From NCBI GenBank assembly GCA_958349055.1, contig CATWBO010000005.1, positions 11,871-75,870 of the forward strand: 64,000 bases of DNA, given 5' to 3'. Below, piece by piece: positions 15,625 through 24,232 of this stretch (within the stretch, counting starts at the first letter, position 1; each line of letters opens with the position of its first letter). The notes below the pieces were generated by a model that saw only the letters and a program-made list of their open reading frames with translations, was not told the origin of the DNA and made no database searches. A program made the position numbers and the translations under genes. The stretch is from an uncultured bacterium. GTDB lineage: Bacteria; Actinomycetota; Coriobacteriia; Coriobacteriales; Coriobacteriaceae.

Positions 15625-16248
15625 CTAACGAATGAAGTTGGTGCGCTCGCGATCGGCCTCGGGTGCGTCGATGCCGGCGGCCTGTCCTGCCTCGATACAA
15701 TGCAGGAGCCAGGCCATGTTCTTACCGATGTTGCGCATGGTAGCAAGGCCCTCGGCATCCTGGGCAGCCTCGCCCGGCATGGCGCCAAAGACGTTGTTCC
15801 AGTACGTGGAGGCGACCACGGGCATCTGGTTGATGGTGAAGTACTTGTTGAGTACATCGAACGTGGTCGACGTGCCGCCGCGGCGGGCAACGGCGACAGC
15901 GGCGCCCGGCTTGTGCGCAAAGGCCTTGCTGCCAGCATAAAACGCGCGGTCGAGGGCCGAGAGGATGCGGCCGCTGGGGTGTGCGTAGTAGACGGGGGAG
16001 CCAAAGACAAAGCCGTCGGCCTGCTTGGCGGCGGCAATGAGCTCGTTCACCACGTCGTCATCAAAGGTGCATCGACCGCCAAGTTTGCCGCACTGGCCGC
16101 AACCGATGCAATCGCGGATGGGCTTGGCGCCCAGTTGGAATACCTCGCTGTCGATACCCTCGGCGTGTAATTGCTCGGCGACTTCGGCAAGCGCGCGAGC
16201 GGTGTTGCCGTTTGCCTTGAGGCTGCCATTGACTAAAAGAACCTTCAT
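15625..16248 (-). CDS. Flavodoxin-fold NAD(P)H-dependent FMN reductase
   Basis: The protein has 207 residues; the ATG follows GGGAG. It begins with MKVLLVNGSLKANGNTARAL, the FMN phosphate loop of the NADPH-dependent FMN reductase family, and continues with a cysteine pair region (CIGCGQCGKLGGRC), FGSPVYYAHPSGRI and FDVLNKYFT. The CxxCxxC stretch resembles iron-sulfur-flavoprotein-type members but has only part of the usual motif. These enzymes reduce flavin, quinones or nitro compounds. The gene is the first of a pair with the ArsC-like gene. Confidence 0.8.
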   Translation of the reverse strand: MKVLLVNGSLKANGNTARALAEVAEQLHAEGIDSEVFQLGAKPIRDCIGCGQCGKLGGRCTFDDDVVNELIAAAKQADGFVFGSPVYYAHPSGRILSALDRAFYAGSKAFAHKPGAAVAVARRGGTSTTFDVLNKYFTINQMPVVASTYWNNVFGAMPGEAAQDAEGLATMRNIGKNMAWLLHCIEAGQAAGIDAPEADRERTNFIR

Positions 16249-16312
16249 CACAAACTCCCTCTGCTTTTGGTGACTTCTGCGGAGGATTATCGCACGAGAG
16301 GGCAGATGGCGT

Positions 16313-16353
16313 GGGGCGCGGTGCAAAACGGTTTGTGTTTCACATCGCGCCCC
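16313..16353. terminator. Hairpin GGGGCGCG...CGCGCCCC after the diguanylate cyclase gene
   Basis: Perfect 8-bp GC arms with a 25-nt loop lie 7 bp downstream of the minus-strand gene ending at 16360. No clear T run follows, so termination by this hairpin is only likely. Confidence 0.4.
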
Positions 16354-16359
16354 GTGGTG

Positions 16360-17889
16360 CTAGTCCAGCTTGGTGCCCGGTACTTGCGGCGCCTCTTTAA
16401 GCAGCGCTTTGAGTTCATTCAAAATGGAAACGGGCTGTCGGTCGACGGCGTCCAGATGAAGCGTAGCCACGCGAATGGGCGGCTGGTATTCAAGCGATCC
16501 GATGAGCACAGGCGAACCCAGGAACCGCTCGATCTCCTCTGCAATCGCGTTGGTCTCTTCGGGATCAAGGTCGTCGAAAAGCGCCACGAATGTCGGTCCT
16601 GTTGAGCGGAACAGGCGGCCCTTGCCGCGCGAACAATCCATGAGGCAGGCGGCGCTTTCGGCGAGCACGCGGTCGCCTGCATCGAATCCAAAGCGGGCAT
16701 TGACCTCGGCGATATCGTCGACCTTAATGGCAATAAAGCTAGCCTCGCGCGGCACGCGGCGCATCTCTCCGATAGCGTTGACCAGGGCGTGGACATCGCC
16801 CAGACCCGTTACCGAGTCGGTCGTATCTGCCAAGCTGCGGTTGATAATCATGCCCACGTACATGTTAGGCTCGGTATCGGTGCCGTCCAAGCGGTAGCCC
16901 GTGCAGTCGCAAAGCGCGTACGCTCCGGTAGCATCCATAACGCGGTACTGCATGTAGTGGAAGTGCCACGTGCCGTTTATCACCATGTCGAGCTCGGCGC
17001 GTACGTTGCCGCGGTCCTCGGGGTGGACGCGAGCAAGCCACATATCGACCGAGTTAAAAGGGTGCTGGGAGGGCAGGTCAAAATCGCGCACGGCGTTAAC
17101 CGACCATTGCGATTCGCCCGTATCGAGGTTAAGGATGAACGGATAGCGCGTCTCGGAGCTCATGGAGATCGCTTGGAACACCCGGTCGTTGCACGGAAGC
17201 TGCTCGGCAATTGGGTGTTGCGGCGCGCCATTGTCTTTCGGCTGCTGCACACGATGCATAAGCTTATAACGATACATCTTGCGATCGGCATCCATCGTCA
17301 TCTGGCGACGCGTGTCGCCGGCAAGCGGGTCGACGCGCGAGCAGCCAAAGCTAAAGCTAGCGATCATGGGCGCTTTGCCGCCGGAGGTTGCTTCGATTAG
17401 ATCGGCACGGGCCTGTTCCATACGCTGCTCGAGCTCAGCTTCGCTTGCCGTGGGGGACACGAGTACAAACTCGTCTCCACCGATACGGAACAGCATCTCA
17501 TCGTGTTCTATGGTTTCGGAGAGCGTGCGGCAGATGCTCAGAATATAGCGATTGCCTTCGGCGTGGCCAAACTTATCATTGCAATGCTTAAGATGGTCGA
17601 TGTCAATATAGGCGCAGGTGAAGGGGTCGCCTTTGCGCCAGAGCTGCTCGACGTGACGGTCGAGTCCGCCGCGGTTGCCCAAGTTGGTGAGCGGATCGAT
17701 ATAGGCGTTGCACTCAAGCAGCTGGCGCTCTTGTTGCAGGATGGCATGCGTCTTTTGCAGTTGCTCACCAACGGCGCGTAGCTCAGCAGGCAGCGCGGAA
17801 ACATCGAGTTCGGCGGTCGAGACACCATTCGCAAGTCGCTGAAGATAGGCAATAATCGATTGCTCGCCCAAGCGGTATGACTCGTTCAT
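16360..17889 (-). CDS. Diguanylate cyclase: GGDEF - PAS-like - degenerate GGDEF
   Basis: The 509-residue protein starts at an ATG behind AAGGAGG. A helical lead (residues 1-60) is followed by a GGDEF domain (PLTNLGNRGG, then IDIDHLKHCND, and the intact GGDEF motif at 137-141). A PAS-3-like region (about 245-365, with WLARVHPEDRGNVRAELD) comes next. A second GGDEF-type fold at 370-500 has STGPTF in place of GGDEF and is probably non-catalytic. No membrane helix is seen, so it should be cytosolic and make c-di-GMP. It lies 127 bp downstream of a related GGDEF/EAL gene, with a hairpin between. Confidence 0.85.
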   Translation of the reverse strand: MNESYRLGEQSIIAYLQRLANGVSTAELDVSALPAELRAVGEQLQKTHAILQQERQLLECNAYIDPLTNLGNRGGLDRHVEQLWRKGDPFTCAYIDIDHLKHCNDKFGHAEGNRYILSICRTLSETIEHDEMLFRIGGDEFVLVSPTASEAELEQRMEQARADLIEATSGGKAPMIASFSFGCSRVDPLAGDTRRQMTMDADRKMYRYKLMHRVQQPKDNGAPQHPIAEQLPCNDRVFQAISMSSETRYPFILNLDTGESQWSVNAVRDFDLPSQHPFNSVDMWLARVHPEDRGNVRAELDMVINGTWHFHYMQYRVMDATGAYALCDCTGYRLDGTDTEPNMYVGMIINRSLADTTDSVTGLGDVHALVNAIGEMRRVPREASFIAIKVDDIAEVNARFGFDAGDRVLAESAACLMDCSRGKGRLFRSTGPTFVALFDDLDPEETNAIAEEIERFLGSPVLIGSLEYQPPIRVATLHLDAVDRQPVSILNELKALLKEAPQVPGTKLD

Positions 17890-17927
17890 GATGAATAACC
17901 TCCTTGGGCAGAACAACGGTTTGTATC

Positions 17928-17958
17928 ATATCCCCAATTCGGTTTGAATTGGGGATAT
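17928..17958 (-). terminator. Hairpin ATATCCCCAATTC-N5-GAATTGGGGATAT
   Basis: Perfect 13-bp arms lie between the two GGDEF genes, 60 bp past the stop of the upstream gene on the minus strand and 38 bp before the next start codon. It may separate the two transcripts, or it may be an attenuating leader hairpin. Confidence 0.6.
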
Positions 17959-18016
17959 AAGTTAGCTAATGGAGACAAATGCCCCCTTCGGCGGTGGCGT
18001 TTTGCGCGCGAGCGTA

Positions 18017-20734
18017 TCAGTTGTTATTGCCACCATCGAGCAATGCCTCAAAATCATTCGCCGGCATGGGGAGGTAGTAGAGGAAGCCCTGAGCGTAGCG
18101 GGCGCCCATCTGTCGTAGCATGTTCGCCTGCTCATTTGTCTCGACGCCTTCGACCACGACGGGCAGATGGAGCGACTGCGCCATCTCGAGCATTGATGAA
18201 ATGATTTGCGTGCTACGGCCTTGATCGCGGTCGGTGGGCACAAAGGTGCGGTCGAGCTTGATGACGTCGACGTTGACGTTCTTGAGCATCGCGAGCGTGG
18301 ACTGGCCGGTGCCAAAATCGTCCATATAGGTCGAGAAGCCGCGGATGTGCAGGTCGGCTGTCAGTTTGTCCACGGCCTCGGACTCCCCCGTATAAGCCGT
18401 CTCGGTGATCTCGATACGCATGAGCTCGGGCGGTAGGTTGTATTGGGCGGCGAGCGCCCCCATATGTTCGGCAACGTCGCAGGCAAGGATATCCACGCGC
18501 GACACATTAAGCGAGACCGGAACCACGCGAAGTCCTCGATCGATGCGCTCGCGCAGCCACGAGGCGACGCCCTGCCAAATGTACTTGTCGAGCGTCACCA
18601 CAAAGCCGCTTTCCTCGAGTGCGGGGATAAACGTTGCGGGCGAAATGAGAGAGCCGTCCTTGTCAATCCAGCGGGTGAGTGCTTCGGCGCCAATGATCTC
18701 GCCGGTTTCCATATCAACCTGGGGCTGCAGGTAGTAGGTGATGCGGTCGTTTGAGAGCGCATACTGGAACTCGGTGAGGGTACGGTGAAACGCAACCTCG
18801 CGCTTGTATTCCTCGGGGCGAAAGACGGCAATGCGATCCTTAAAGTCGTTTTTCGCGCGCCGATTGGTAAACATGGCCTTGGCCTGTGCATCGATGGTAA
18901 TTTCCTCATTGGAGTCGATGGGGTAAACGCCCATGGACGGCCAGAAACCTACGCCGTTATCATGCTTGGCCACGGCCTCGCGAACGCGGTTATAGATTTT
19001 ATGGACGGTGTCGTGCTCAAAGGGGATGAGTACGCAAAAGTCATCTTGGCCCCAGTACCCTGCGACGCCCATGTCGGCATTCTCGATGTCCTTGAGGACC
19101 GTGCCCACATCGGCGAGCATGCGGTCACCCTCGGCCTGTCCGTGCCATTCGTTGAACAGCCGCATGTGTCCCATGTCGACGGTGGCGATACACCAAGCGC
19201 CGTCGCGCCCTGTCCTCAGAAATGCGTTGGCACGCCGCATAAACTCGCTGGGTCGATAGAGGCCCGTGAGCGTATCGATGCGTTCGGCGACGGCGCTTTT
19301 GCGCTCAATCTCAGGTATGGGGAGGCTGTCGTTGGGAACAAGCCCGCCGGCCGCACGAAGACGACGGTCGAGTTCGCCTAAAACAGCGGTCGCTTGATTG
19401 ATTAAGCGCTCGTAAAAGGCCGGAACGACGAGGCAGACGGGGGTAATGGTGTCGTTCGCGATTCGAATAGGAGCGAAAACGGCCTCTTTAAGATGATGGG
19501 TCAGTTGCTCGAATGCCTCGTGGTCCAGATCGTTGCTGAGCACGACGAACTGGGCGTTTCGCGAGCGGAAGACGCGACTTCTGCCGCGGGTGATCGATAA
19601 CATGCGGCCTGCGTATTCGGCGAGCATGTTGTCGACAGCCTCGGCCCCGTAGAGCTCGTTGAACTTTGCCGTGCCACAAACGCGGACCGCTATAAGCCCC
19701 GTCTCGCAACGGTCGCGACGGCAGGCATCGATAGCGTTGATCAGCATACGCTGCGTTCCGAGGCCCGTGGCGGCGTCGACGGTCTCGGCGAGTGAGTGGT
19801 TAACAAGTTCGCCGACATAGAGCGAGGGGGTATTTCCGTCGCCGTCGATGCGAAACCCGCGAGCGCGGCAGAGGACGTAGTCGCCCGCGGCATTGCGCAT
19901 GCGGTACTGCATGACGCGGCGGTGTTTGGAGCCATTATAGATTTGGTCGATGTCGTTGATGTAGGCCTCAAGGTCATCGGGGTGGACGCGCGTTTTCCAG
20001 TAATCGTGGCAGTTGTCTACATGCTCAGAAGGAAGACCGAGATCGCGCAGGGCACCTTGTGACCAAAGGGTGCGATGTTTGTCCAAGTTCTCGATAAAGC
20101 AATAACGGCCTTCGTTGAGCATCGAAAAGGCGTCAAAAACGCGATCGCTTATTTCGAAGTCGTCGGTGTGGACTTGCGCGATATTGCGTCGATCAAGATG
20201 CATGGCATGGCGTAGCTTGTAGTCGTACATGCGATGGTCGGCATCGAGTGTCATGCGATTGGAGACTTCACCCAGGGCGGGGTCGGCGTGCGACACTCCG
20301 TAGCTAAACGAGTGAGGCATCTCGGAATCGTTGTTTTTGAGTAGGACCGTTCGGCAGTGTTCCAGGCGCTCGGCGAGGTCGTCCTCGGTCGCAATCGTAG
20401 ACAGGATGGCAAACTCGTCGCCGCCTATGCGAAACGCCGCCTCGTCCACCTTCATATACAGCTTGAGATAGAGGCTTACCTGCAAGATATAGCGGTTGCC
20501 CTCGTCATGCCCGAAGACGTCGTTGCAGTGCTTAAGGTTATCGATGTCGATAAACGCCATGGTCACGGGCAGTTCCTGCTCCCAGATTTCCTCTAGGGAA
20601 CGGGCAAAGCCGCCGCGGTTGCCAAGTCCGGTGAGCTGGTCGGTAAAGGCCGTCCTAATCAGATCATCCTGACGCTCGAGAAGGTCACGGACGGTCTTTT
20701 CGAGCGTTTCGGTGTAATTGCTGACGGTGTCCAT
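18017..20734 (-). CDS. Multidomain c-di-GMP protein: GGDEF - PAS - 2 degenerate GGDEF - EAL
   Basis: The 905-residue protein has an N-terminal GGDEF domain with the intact motif at residues 104-108 (FRIGGDEFAIL). A PAS-like domain follows (TRVHPDDLEAYINDIDQIY). Then come two further GGDEF-like folds with SRNAQF and GQDDF at the motif, probably inactive. The C-terminal EAL domain keeps GAEALTRW, SLNVSR, EITET, DDFGTG, IKLDR, VVEGVET and AQGFLYYLP, the set needed for phosphodiesterase activity. It could both make and break c-di-GMP. The start is uncertain: the ribosome binding site before ATG 20734 is weak, and the frame stays open another 57 codons. Confidence 0.85.
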   Translation of the reverse strand: MDTVSNYTETLEKTVRDLLERQDDLIRTAFTDQLTGLGNRGGFARSLEEIWEQELPVTMAFIDIDNLKHCNDVFGHDEGNRYILQVSLYLKLYMKVDEAAFRIGGDEFAILSTIATEDDLAERLEHCRTVLLKNNDSEMPHSFSYGVSHADPALGEVSNRMTLDADHRMYDYKLRHAMHLDRRNIAQVHTDDFEISDRVFDAFSMLNEGRYCFIENLDKHRTLWSQGALRDLGLPSEHVDNCHDYWKTRVHPDDLEAYINDIDQIYNGSKHRRVMQYRMRNAAGDYVLCRARGFRIDGDGNTPSLYVGELVNHSLAETVDAATGLGTQRMLINAIDACRRDRCETGLIAVRVCGTAKFNELYGAEAVDNMLAEYAGRMLSITRGRSRVFRSRNAQFVVLSNDLDHEAFEQLTHHLKEAVFAPIRIANDTITPVCLVVPAFYERLINQATAVLGELDRRLRAAGGLVPNDSLPIPEIERKSAVAERIDTLTGLYRPSEFMRRANAFLRTGRDGAWCIATVDMGHMRLFNEWHGQAEGDRMLADVGTVLKDIENADMGVAGYWGQDDFCVLIPFEHDTVHKIYNRVREAVAKHDNGVGFWPSMGVYPIDSNEEITIDAQAKAMFTNRRAKNDFKDRIAVFRPEEYKREVAFHRTLTEFQYALSNDRITYYLQPQVDMETGEIIGAEALTRWIDKDGSLISPATFIPALEESGFVVTLDKYIWQGVASWLRERIDRGLRVVPVSLNVSRVDILACDVAEHMGALAAQYNLPPELMRIEITETAYTGESEAVDKLTADLHIRGFSTYMDDFGTGQSTLAMLKNVNVDVIKLDRTFVPTDRDQGRSTQIISSMLEMAQSLHLPVVVEGVETNEQANMLRQMGARYAQGFLYYLPMPANDFEALLDGGNNN

Positions 20735-21058
20735 GTTGTAAGCGGCTTTCTGAGGTCGGGGCGGATGGCGTCGGGCGAGCTCGTAGTGTACACGCGTCGT
20801 TGCTCGGCGCCTTGCGTGTATCCAGGCCCCCGCCTTGCTGCGTTGTTGAGTTACTTTGCCGGCTAATGTTCGCTGTTGATAACAGCTGAGTAGCGCAAAC
20901 AACAATACACAATTATATATGGGTGTCCATGCTTTGAGCGGCTACTATTCGCCAAGCGGTAGCGCGACGATGCGATGTTCGATGAAAATGCGACTGAGTC
21001 GATATATGTTGACGGGTATACTTGTCCCGTTTTAAAACGCAGGGACGGAGATGGTCGC
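20735..21058. other. Divergent intergenic region between GGDEF/EAL and patatin genes
   Basis: About 320 bp with no convincing gene. It is AT-rich around 20880-21020 (CAACAATACACAATTATATA) and so probably holds the two divergent promoters. Confidence 0.4.
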
Positions 21059-21929
21059 ATGACACAGCCAAATACGGCGCCTACGGTGGGGCTGGCACTC
21101 GAGGGGGGGCGGCTATCGCGGCATGTATACGGCGGGCGTGCTCGATGTTTGGATGGAGCATGGCCTGACCTGCGATCATATGGTGGGCGTCTCGGCGGGG
21201 GCGGCGTTTGGCTATAACTTTAAGTCGCGCCAGATCGGTCGCGCCATTCGCTATAACAAGGCCTATTGCGCTGACAAGCGTTATGCGAGTGTGACGAGCT
21301 GGCTGCGAACGGGCGATATGTTCAATGCCGATTTTGCCTATCACGAGGTGCCCATTGAGCGCGATCCCATCGACTTGGAGGCGTATCGCGCCTGTCCCAT
21401 GCGATTTACGTGCGTGTGTACCGATATCGAGACGGGCAAGGCTGTCTATCACGATTTGCCGTATGGCGACGAGCGCGATATCGAGTGGATCCGGGCGTCG
21501 TCTGCTATTCCTGTGGCGACGCGTCCCGTTGCTATTGGCGGGCATAAGTATCTGGATGGTGGCGTGGCTGATTCTATCCCCAGCGCATGGCTGTTTGCGC
21601 AGGGGTATGACCGCAACGTGGTGGTGCTGACGCAGCCGGCGGGCTTTGTAAAGCAGCCCAACAGCGTGATGCCCATGCTGCGTCGTGTGTTCCGTCACTA
21701 CCCGGAGTTTGTTGCAGCGCTTGAGCATCGGCATGAGGTCTACAATGCCACGCTCGATGACCTGGCGCGTCGCGAGGCTGCCGGCGAGGTCTTTGTGGTG
21801 CGGCCGAGCGAATCGGTGAAGGTGCCGTCGCTGTGCCGCGAACCGGATGAGCTCGAGCGCATCTACCAGGTCGGCCGCCACGATGCGGAGGCGACTTTGC
21901 CGGCGTTGGAAGCGTATCTGACGGGGTAA
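21059..21929 (+). pseudogene. Patatin-like phospholipase, frameshifted in a G7 tract
   Basis: Translation from ATG 21059 (after GGGACGGAGATGG) gives MTQPNTAPTVGLALEGG and then leaves frame. Removing one G from the run at 21103-21109 restores GLALEGGGYRGMYTAGVLDV, the glycine-rich oxyanion motif of patatins, and joins it to the long frame ending at 21929. The rest keeps the nucleophile elbow GVSAG and the catalytic DGG (KYLDGGVADSIP). With six Gs the protein would have 289 residues, a normal RssA-type length. The extra G may be a sequencing error, a null mutation or a phase-variable tract. An internal ATG at 21123 would lack the oxyanion motif. Confidence 0.8.
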
Positions 21930-21940
21930 GGGTCGCATAC

Positions 21941-21986
21941 GGAAAGCGCATCCCGGAATGGACGTTCGAACCGGGATGCGTTTTCC
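21941..21986 (+). terminator. Intrinsic terminator after the patatin gene
   Basis: The 16-bp stem GGAAAGCGCATCCCGG / CCGGGATGCGTTTTCC (one mismatch) with a 14-nt loop starts 11 bp after the stop codon. It faces the convergent thiE gene, which ends at 22031. Confidence 0.7.
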
Positions 21987-22030
21987 GCTATTGAAGATAT
22001 GAGATTGCGAATCAGCTGCTCGGCCTATGT

Positions 22031-22726
22031 CTATGCCTGCTGCCAGGTGTCGACAAGCTCTTTGGCCGCGGCGTAGGGATCATCGGCGCTGCAGACGGCG
22101 CTCACCACAAAGAAGCCATCGACGCCGGTGGCCTTAAGCTGCGGCAAGTCGGCCGTCTTGACGCCGCCGCCCACCACGATGGGCACGGGGCTTGCCGCGT
22201 GGAGTGCGGCCAGGTCCTCAAAGCTCTTGGTGATGATGGAGCCATCGGCTGCGCGTCCGCAGTCGCGCTTGGTCTCGGTCTCGTGGAGCGGGCCGATGCC
22301 CAGGTAGTCGACCAGGCTCATGTCAGCGGTTTTGACGTACTCGAGCATCTCTTCGCAACGGGCCGAAAGGCCCACGATGGCATCGGGGCCCAGAAGCTTG
22401 CGGCAGACCTCGACGGGAATGTCGCTTTGGCCCACGTGCACGCCGTCGACGGCAATACCCTGCTCGCGCGCGGCGAGTACGCAGTCAAGACGGTCGTCAA
22501 TCAGCAAGGCGACCTGACCGGTCTTGCCGGCCTGTGCGATTGCCTGCGCGGCGTCGCCGGTCAGCGCAATGATCTCGCGGGCGCTTGCCACCTTGGAGCG
22601 CACCTGGATGCAGGTAAAGCCGGCGTCGAGTGCCTGGGCCACCACATCGCCCACGGGGCGCCCGAGCGTGTTTTCGGGGCCGAGTACCAGATAGGCCGAG
22701 ATATCAAGGTTGTCGCGGATGCTCAT
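22031..22726 (-). CDS. thiE: Thiamine-phosphate synthase ThiE
   Basis: The 231-residue TIM-barrel protein shows AYLVLGPENTLGR at the first strand, IQVRSK (the IQlRxK pyrophosphate-binding lysine), VALLIDDRLD, GVHVGQSD, VGLSARC, DYLGIGPL and IVVGGGV in the order expected of ThiE. It joins the pyrimidine pyrophosphate (HMP-PP) to the thiazole phosphate to make thiamine phosphate. It is the last gene of the thiM operon; its ATG overlaps the preceding stop codon by 4 bp, implying translational coupling. The operon is under the TPP riboswitch at 23971-24060. Confidence 0.93.
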   Translation of the reverse strand: MSIRDNLDISAYLVLGPENTLGRPVGDVVAQALDAGFTCIQVRSKVASAREIIALTGDAAQAIAQAGKTGQVALLIDDRLDCVLAAREQGIAVDGVHVGQSDIPVEVCRKLLGPDAIVGLSARCEEMLEYVKTADMSLVDYLGIGPLHETETKRDCGRAADGSIITKSFEDLAALHAASPVPIVVGGGVKTADLPQLKATGVDGFFVVSAVCSADDPYAAAKELVDTWQQA

Positions 22727-23064
22727 CGTGCTTCCTCCTGTTTCTTGATCTGTGCTTCCATGCGCTCGATTTTGCCGGTCATGGTGTCGGTAAATCCGGG
22801 TCGAATATCGGCTTTGAGCACGACTTCGGTGCGGATGCCCTTGCTCGCCAACACAAAGGTTGCGTCGCGCACGACCTGCATGACCTCGTCCCAGTCGCCC
22901 TCGATCTCGGTGAACATCGAGGTGGTGCGGTTGGGAAGGCCGCTCTCGCGAATGACGCGCACGACCTCGGCGACCTCGGCGGACAGCTCATCGCCGGTGC
23001 CGCACGGGGCGATGGCCACGGCGACGAGCGTGTTCATGCCGGCATTGGTTGCGGGCTCGGACAT
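22723..23064 (-). CDS. Thiamine-binding protein, MTH1187/YkoF-like (DUF77)
   Basis: This 113-residue protein has the ferredoxin-like MTH1187 pattern: VAVAIAPCGTGDELSAEVAE at the N-terminus and NRTTSMFTEIEGDWDEVMQV in the middle. Members bind thiamine or hydroxymethylpyrimidine and often sit in thiamine or HMP-uptake operons. It lies between thiM and thiE, 3 bp after thiM and overlapping thiE, all downstream of the TPP riboswitch. A role in holding or sensing a thiamine intermediate is inferred from family and context. The first Met at 23064 is assumed; a later Met ten codons in is also possible. Confidence 0.85.
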   Translation of the reverse strand: MSEPATNAGMNTLVAVAIAPCGTGDELSAEVAEVVRVIRESGLPNRTTSMFTEIEGDWDEVMQVVRDATFVLASKGIRTEVVLKADIRPGFTDTMTGKIERMEAQIKKQEEAR

Positions 23065-23067
23065 GGC

Positions 23068-23907
23068 TTATGCCTCCTCGAGCTCGAGTTGGTTATCGGC
23101 GATGTCTTGGGCGGTCGCGCGGTAGAGCTCATCGATAAAGGCGACCTTAAAGCTTGCCGGGGCATCGGCGACAGCGGCGGCACGCGTGCCGGCAACGTTG
23201 TAGACGGCGGTGCCACAGATGGCTGCCGTAAACGGATCGGCAGCGCAGGCGTACACAGCCAGCACGCCGCCCTGCGAGCAGCCACAACCGGTGATCTTTG
23301 ACATGAGCGGGCTGCCGCCGTGGGACTTGGCCACGGTTGTGCCGTCGGTGATTAGGTCGACTTCGCCCGAGACCACTACGGCGCCGCCAGTGTAGCGGGC
23401 GAGCGCCACGGCGGCATCGCGGGCGGCATCGACCGTGTCGGTGGTGTCGACACCGCGCACGCGGCTCAGATCGGCTGCCTCGCCCTCAAGACCCCACAGG
23501 CCGGCAAGCGCGATGATCTCGGAGGCGTTGCCGCGCACGATGGCGGGCTTGTACTGCTTGAGCTCGTTTACCAGCTGGGTGCGCAGGCTGCCGATGCCCA
23601 GGCCCACCGGGTCGAGCACCCAGGGCTTGCCGGCGTCGTGTGCCGCCTTGGCCGCGCGGGGAATCGTCTGCTCGTAGATGGGGAAGAGCGTGCCCATGTT
23701 GAGATAGATGGCACCGCCGCCGGCAACGAGTGCCTCGCCCTCGTCGGGCAGATAGACCATGGCGGCCGAACCGCCCACGGCGAGCTGTGCGTTGGCGACA
23801 AAGTCGATCGTCACCGTGTTGGTGATGGAGCCGGCCATCGGATTGGTGGCACGAATCTCATCCACGGCCTTAACCACATTTTGCTTAAGCTGTTCCGAAT
23901 CAATCAC
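23068..23907 (-). CDS. thiM: Hydroxyethylthiazole kinase ThiM
   Basis: The 279-residue protein uses a GTG start at 23907, behind AAGGAGG with 8-nt spacing; an ATG nearby is out of frame. The ribokinase-like fold shows SITNTVTIDFVANAQLAVGG near residue 27, KPWVLDPVGLG, IVRGNASEI and the catalytic GCGCSQGG (TGTGC-type anion hole). It phosphorylates the salvaged thiazole alcohol for ThiE. The set ThiM, DUF77 and ThiE without ThiC or ThiG in the window points to thiamine salvage. First gene of the riboswitch-controlled operon. Confidence 0.93.
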   Translation of the reverse strand: MIDSEQLKQNVVKAVDEIRATNPMAGSITNTVTIDFVANAQLAVGGSAAMVYLPDEGEALVAGGGAIYLNMGTLFPIYEQTIPRAAKAAHDAGKPWVLDPVGLGIGSLRTQLVNELKQYKPAIVRGNASEIIALAGLWGLEGEAADLSRVRGVDTTDTVDAARDAAVALARYTGGAVVVSGEVDLITDGTTVAKSHGGSPLMSKITGCGCSQGGVLAVYACAADPFTAAICGTAVYNVAGTRAAAVADAPASFKVAFIDELYRATAQDIADNQLELEEA

Positions 23908-23929
23908 TGCACATGCCTCCTTGGCATAG

Positions 23930-23961
23930 AAAAGGGGCGCTGTGCATAGACAGCGCCCCTG
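23930..23961 (-). terminator. Riboswitch expression-platform terminator
   Basis: On the minus strand, GGGGCGCTGT-N6-ACAGCGCCCC is followed by TTTTC, between the TPP aptamer and the thiM ribosome binding site. It is placed to stop transcription when TPP is bound. Confidence 0.85.
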
Positions 23962-23970
23962 TAAAGGCGG

Positions 23971-24060
23971 CATGCTCCCTACGCCAGCATTAACTGACAG
24001 GTTCAAAGGATTGGGCCCATTGCCCTCTCAGCCTTGTGGTTTACACCGCCGGCACTCCCG
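23971..24060 (-). ncRNA. TPP riboswitch (THI element)
   Basis: On the minus strand the leader shows the THI-box landmarks in order: GGGAGTGCC at the 5' end, GGCTGAGAGGGC (the CTGAGA pyrimidine-sensing loop), TTTGAACCTGTCAGTTAATG, and GCTGGCGTAGGGAGC at the 3' end (GCGTAGGGA box). It directly precedes a terminator hairpin and thiM, so it should switch the thiM operon off when thiamine pyrophosphate is plentiful. Confidence 0.95.
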
Positions 24061-24090
24061 CATCGAATCTGTTGTTCCCTATACTAGCGC

Positions 24091-24192
24091 ACCTGCCAAA
24101 AGGGGACAGGTTTATTTTGGCAGGTAACAACTGGGACTTTGCGTTTTCCCAGATAAAACCTGCCAAAATAAACCTGTCCCTTTTTGGCAGGT
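24091..24192. repeat. Large inverted repeat built from CTGCCAAAA/GGGACAGG units
   Basis: Two 35-nt arms (24091-24125 and 24158-24192) are near-perfect reverse complements. Each arm is itself palindromic (ACCTGCCAAAA...TTTTGGCAGGT). The centre holds a further small hairpin, CTGGGA-N10-TCCCAG. A third, single unit lies at 2357-2396. The design resembles a non-autonomous mobile hairpin, or two head-to-head copies of a short repeat. It sits between the riboswitch promoter and the HAD gene. Confidence 0.85.
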
Positions 24193-24232
24193 CGGTACAA
24201 TAGATGGGATTAAGAATGACCGAGGGGACCTT

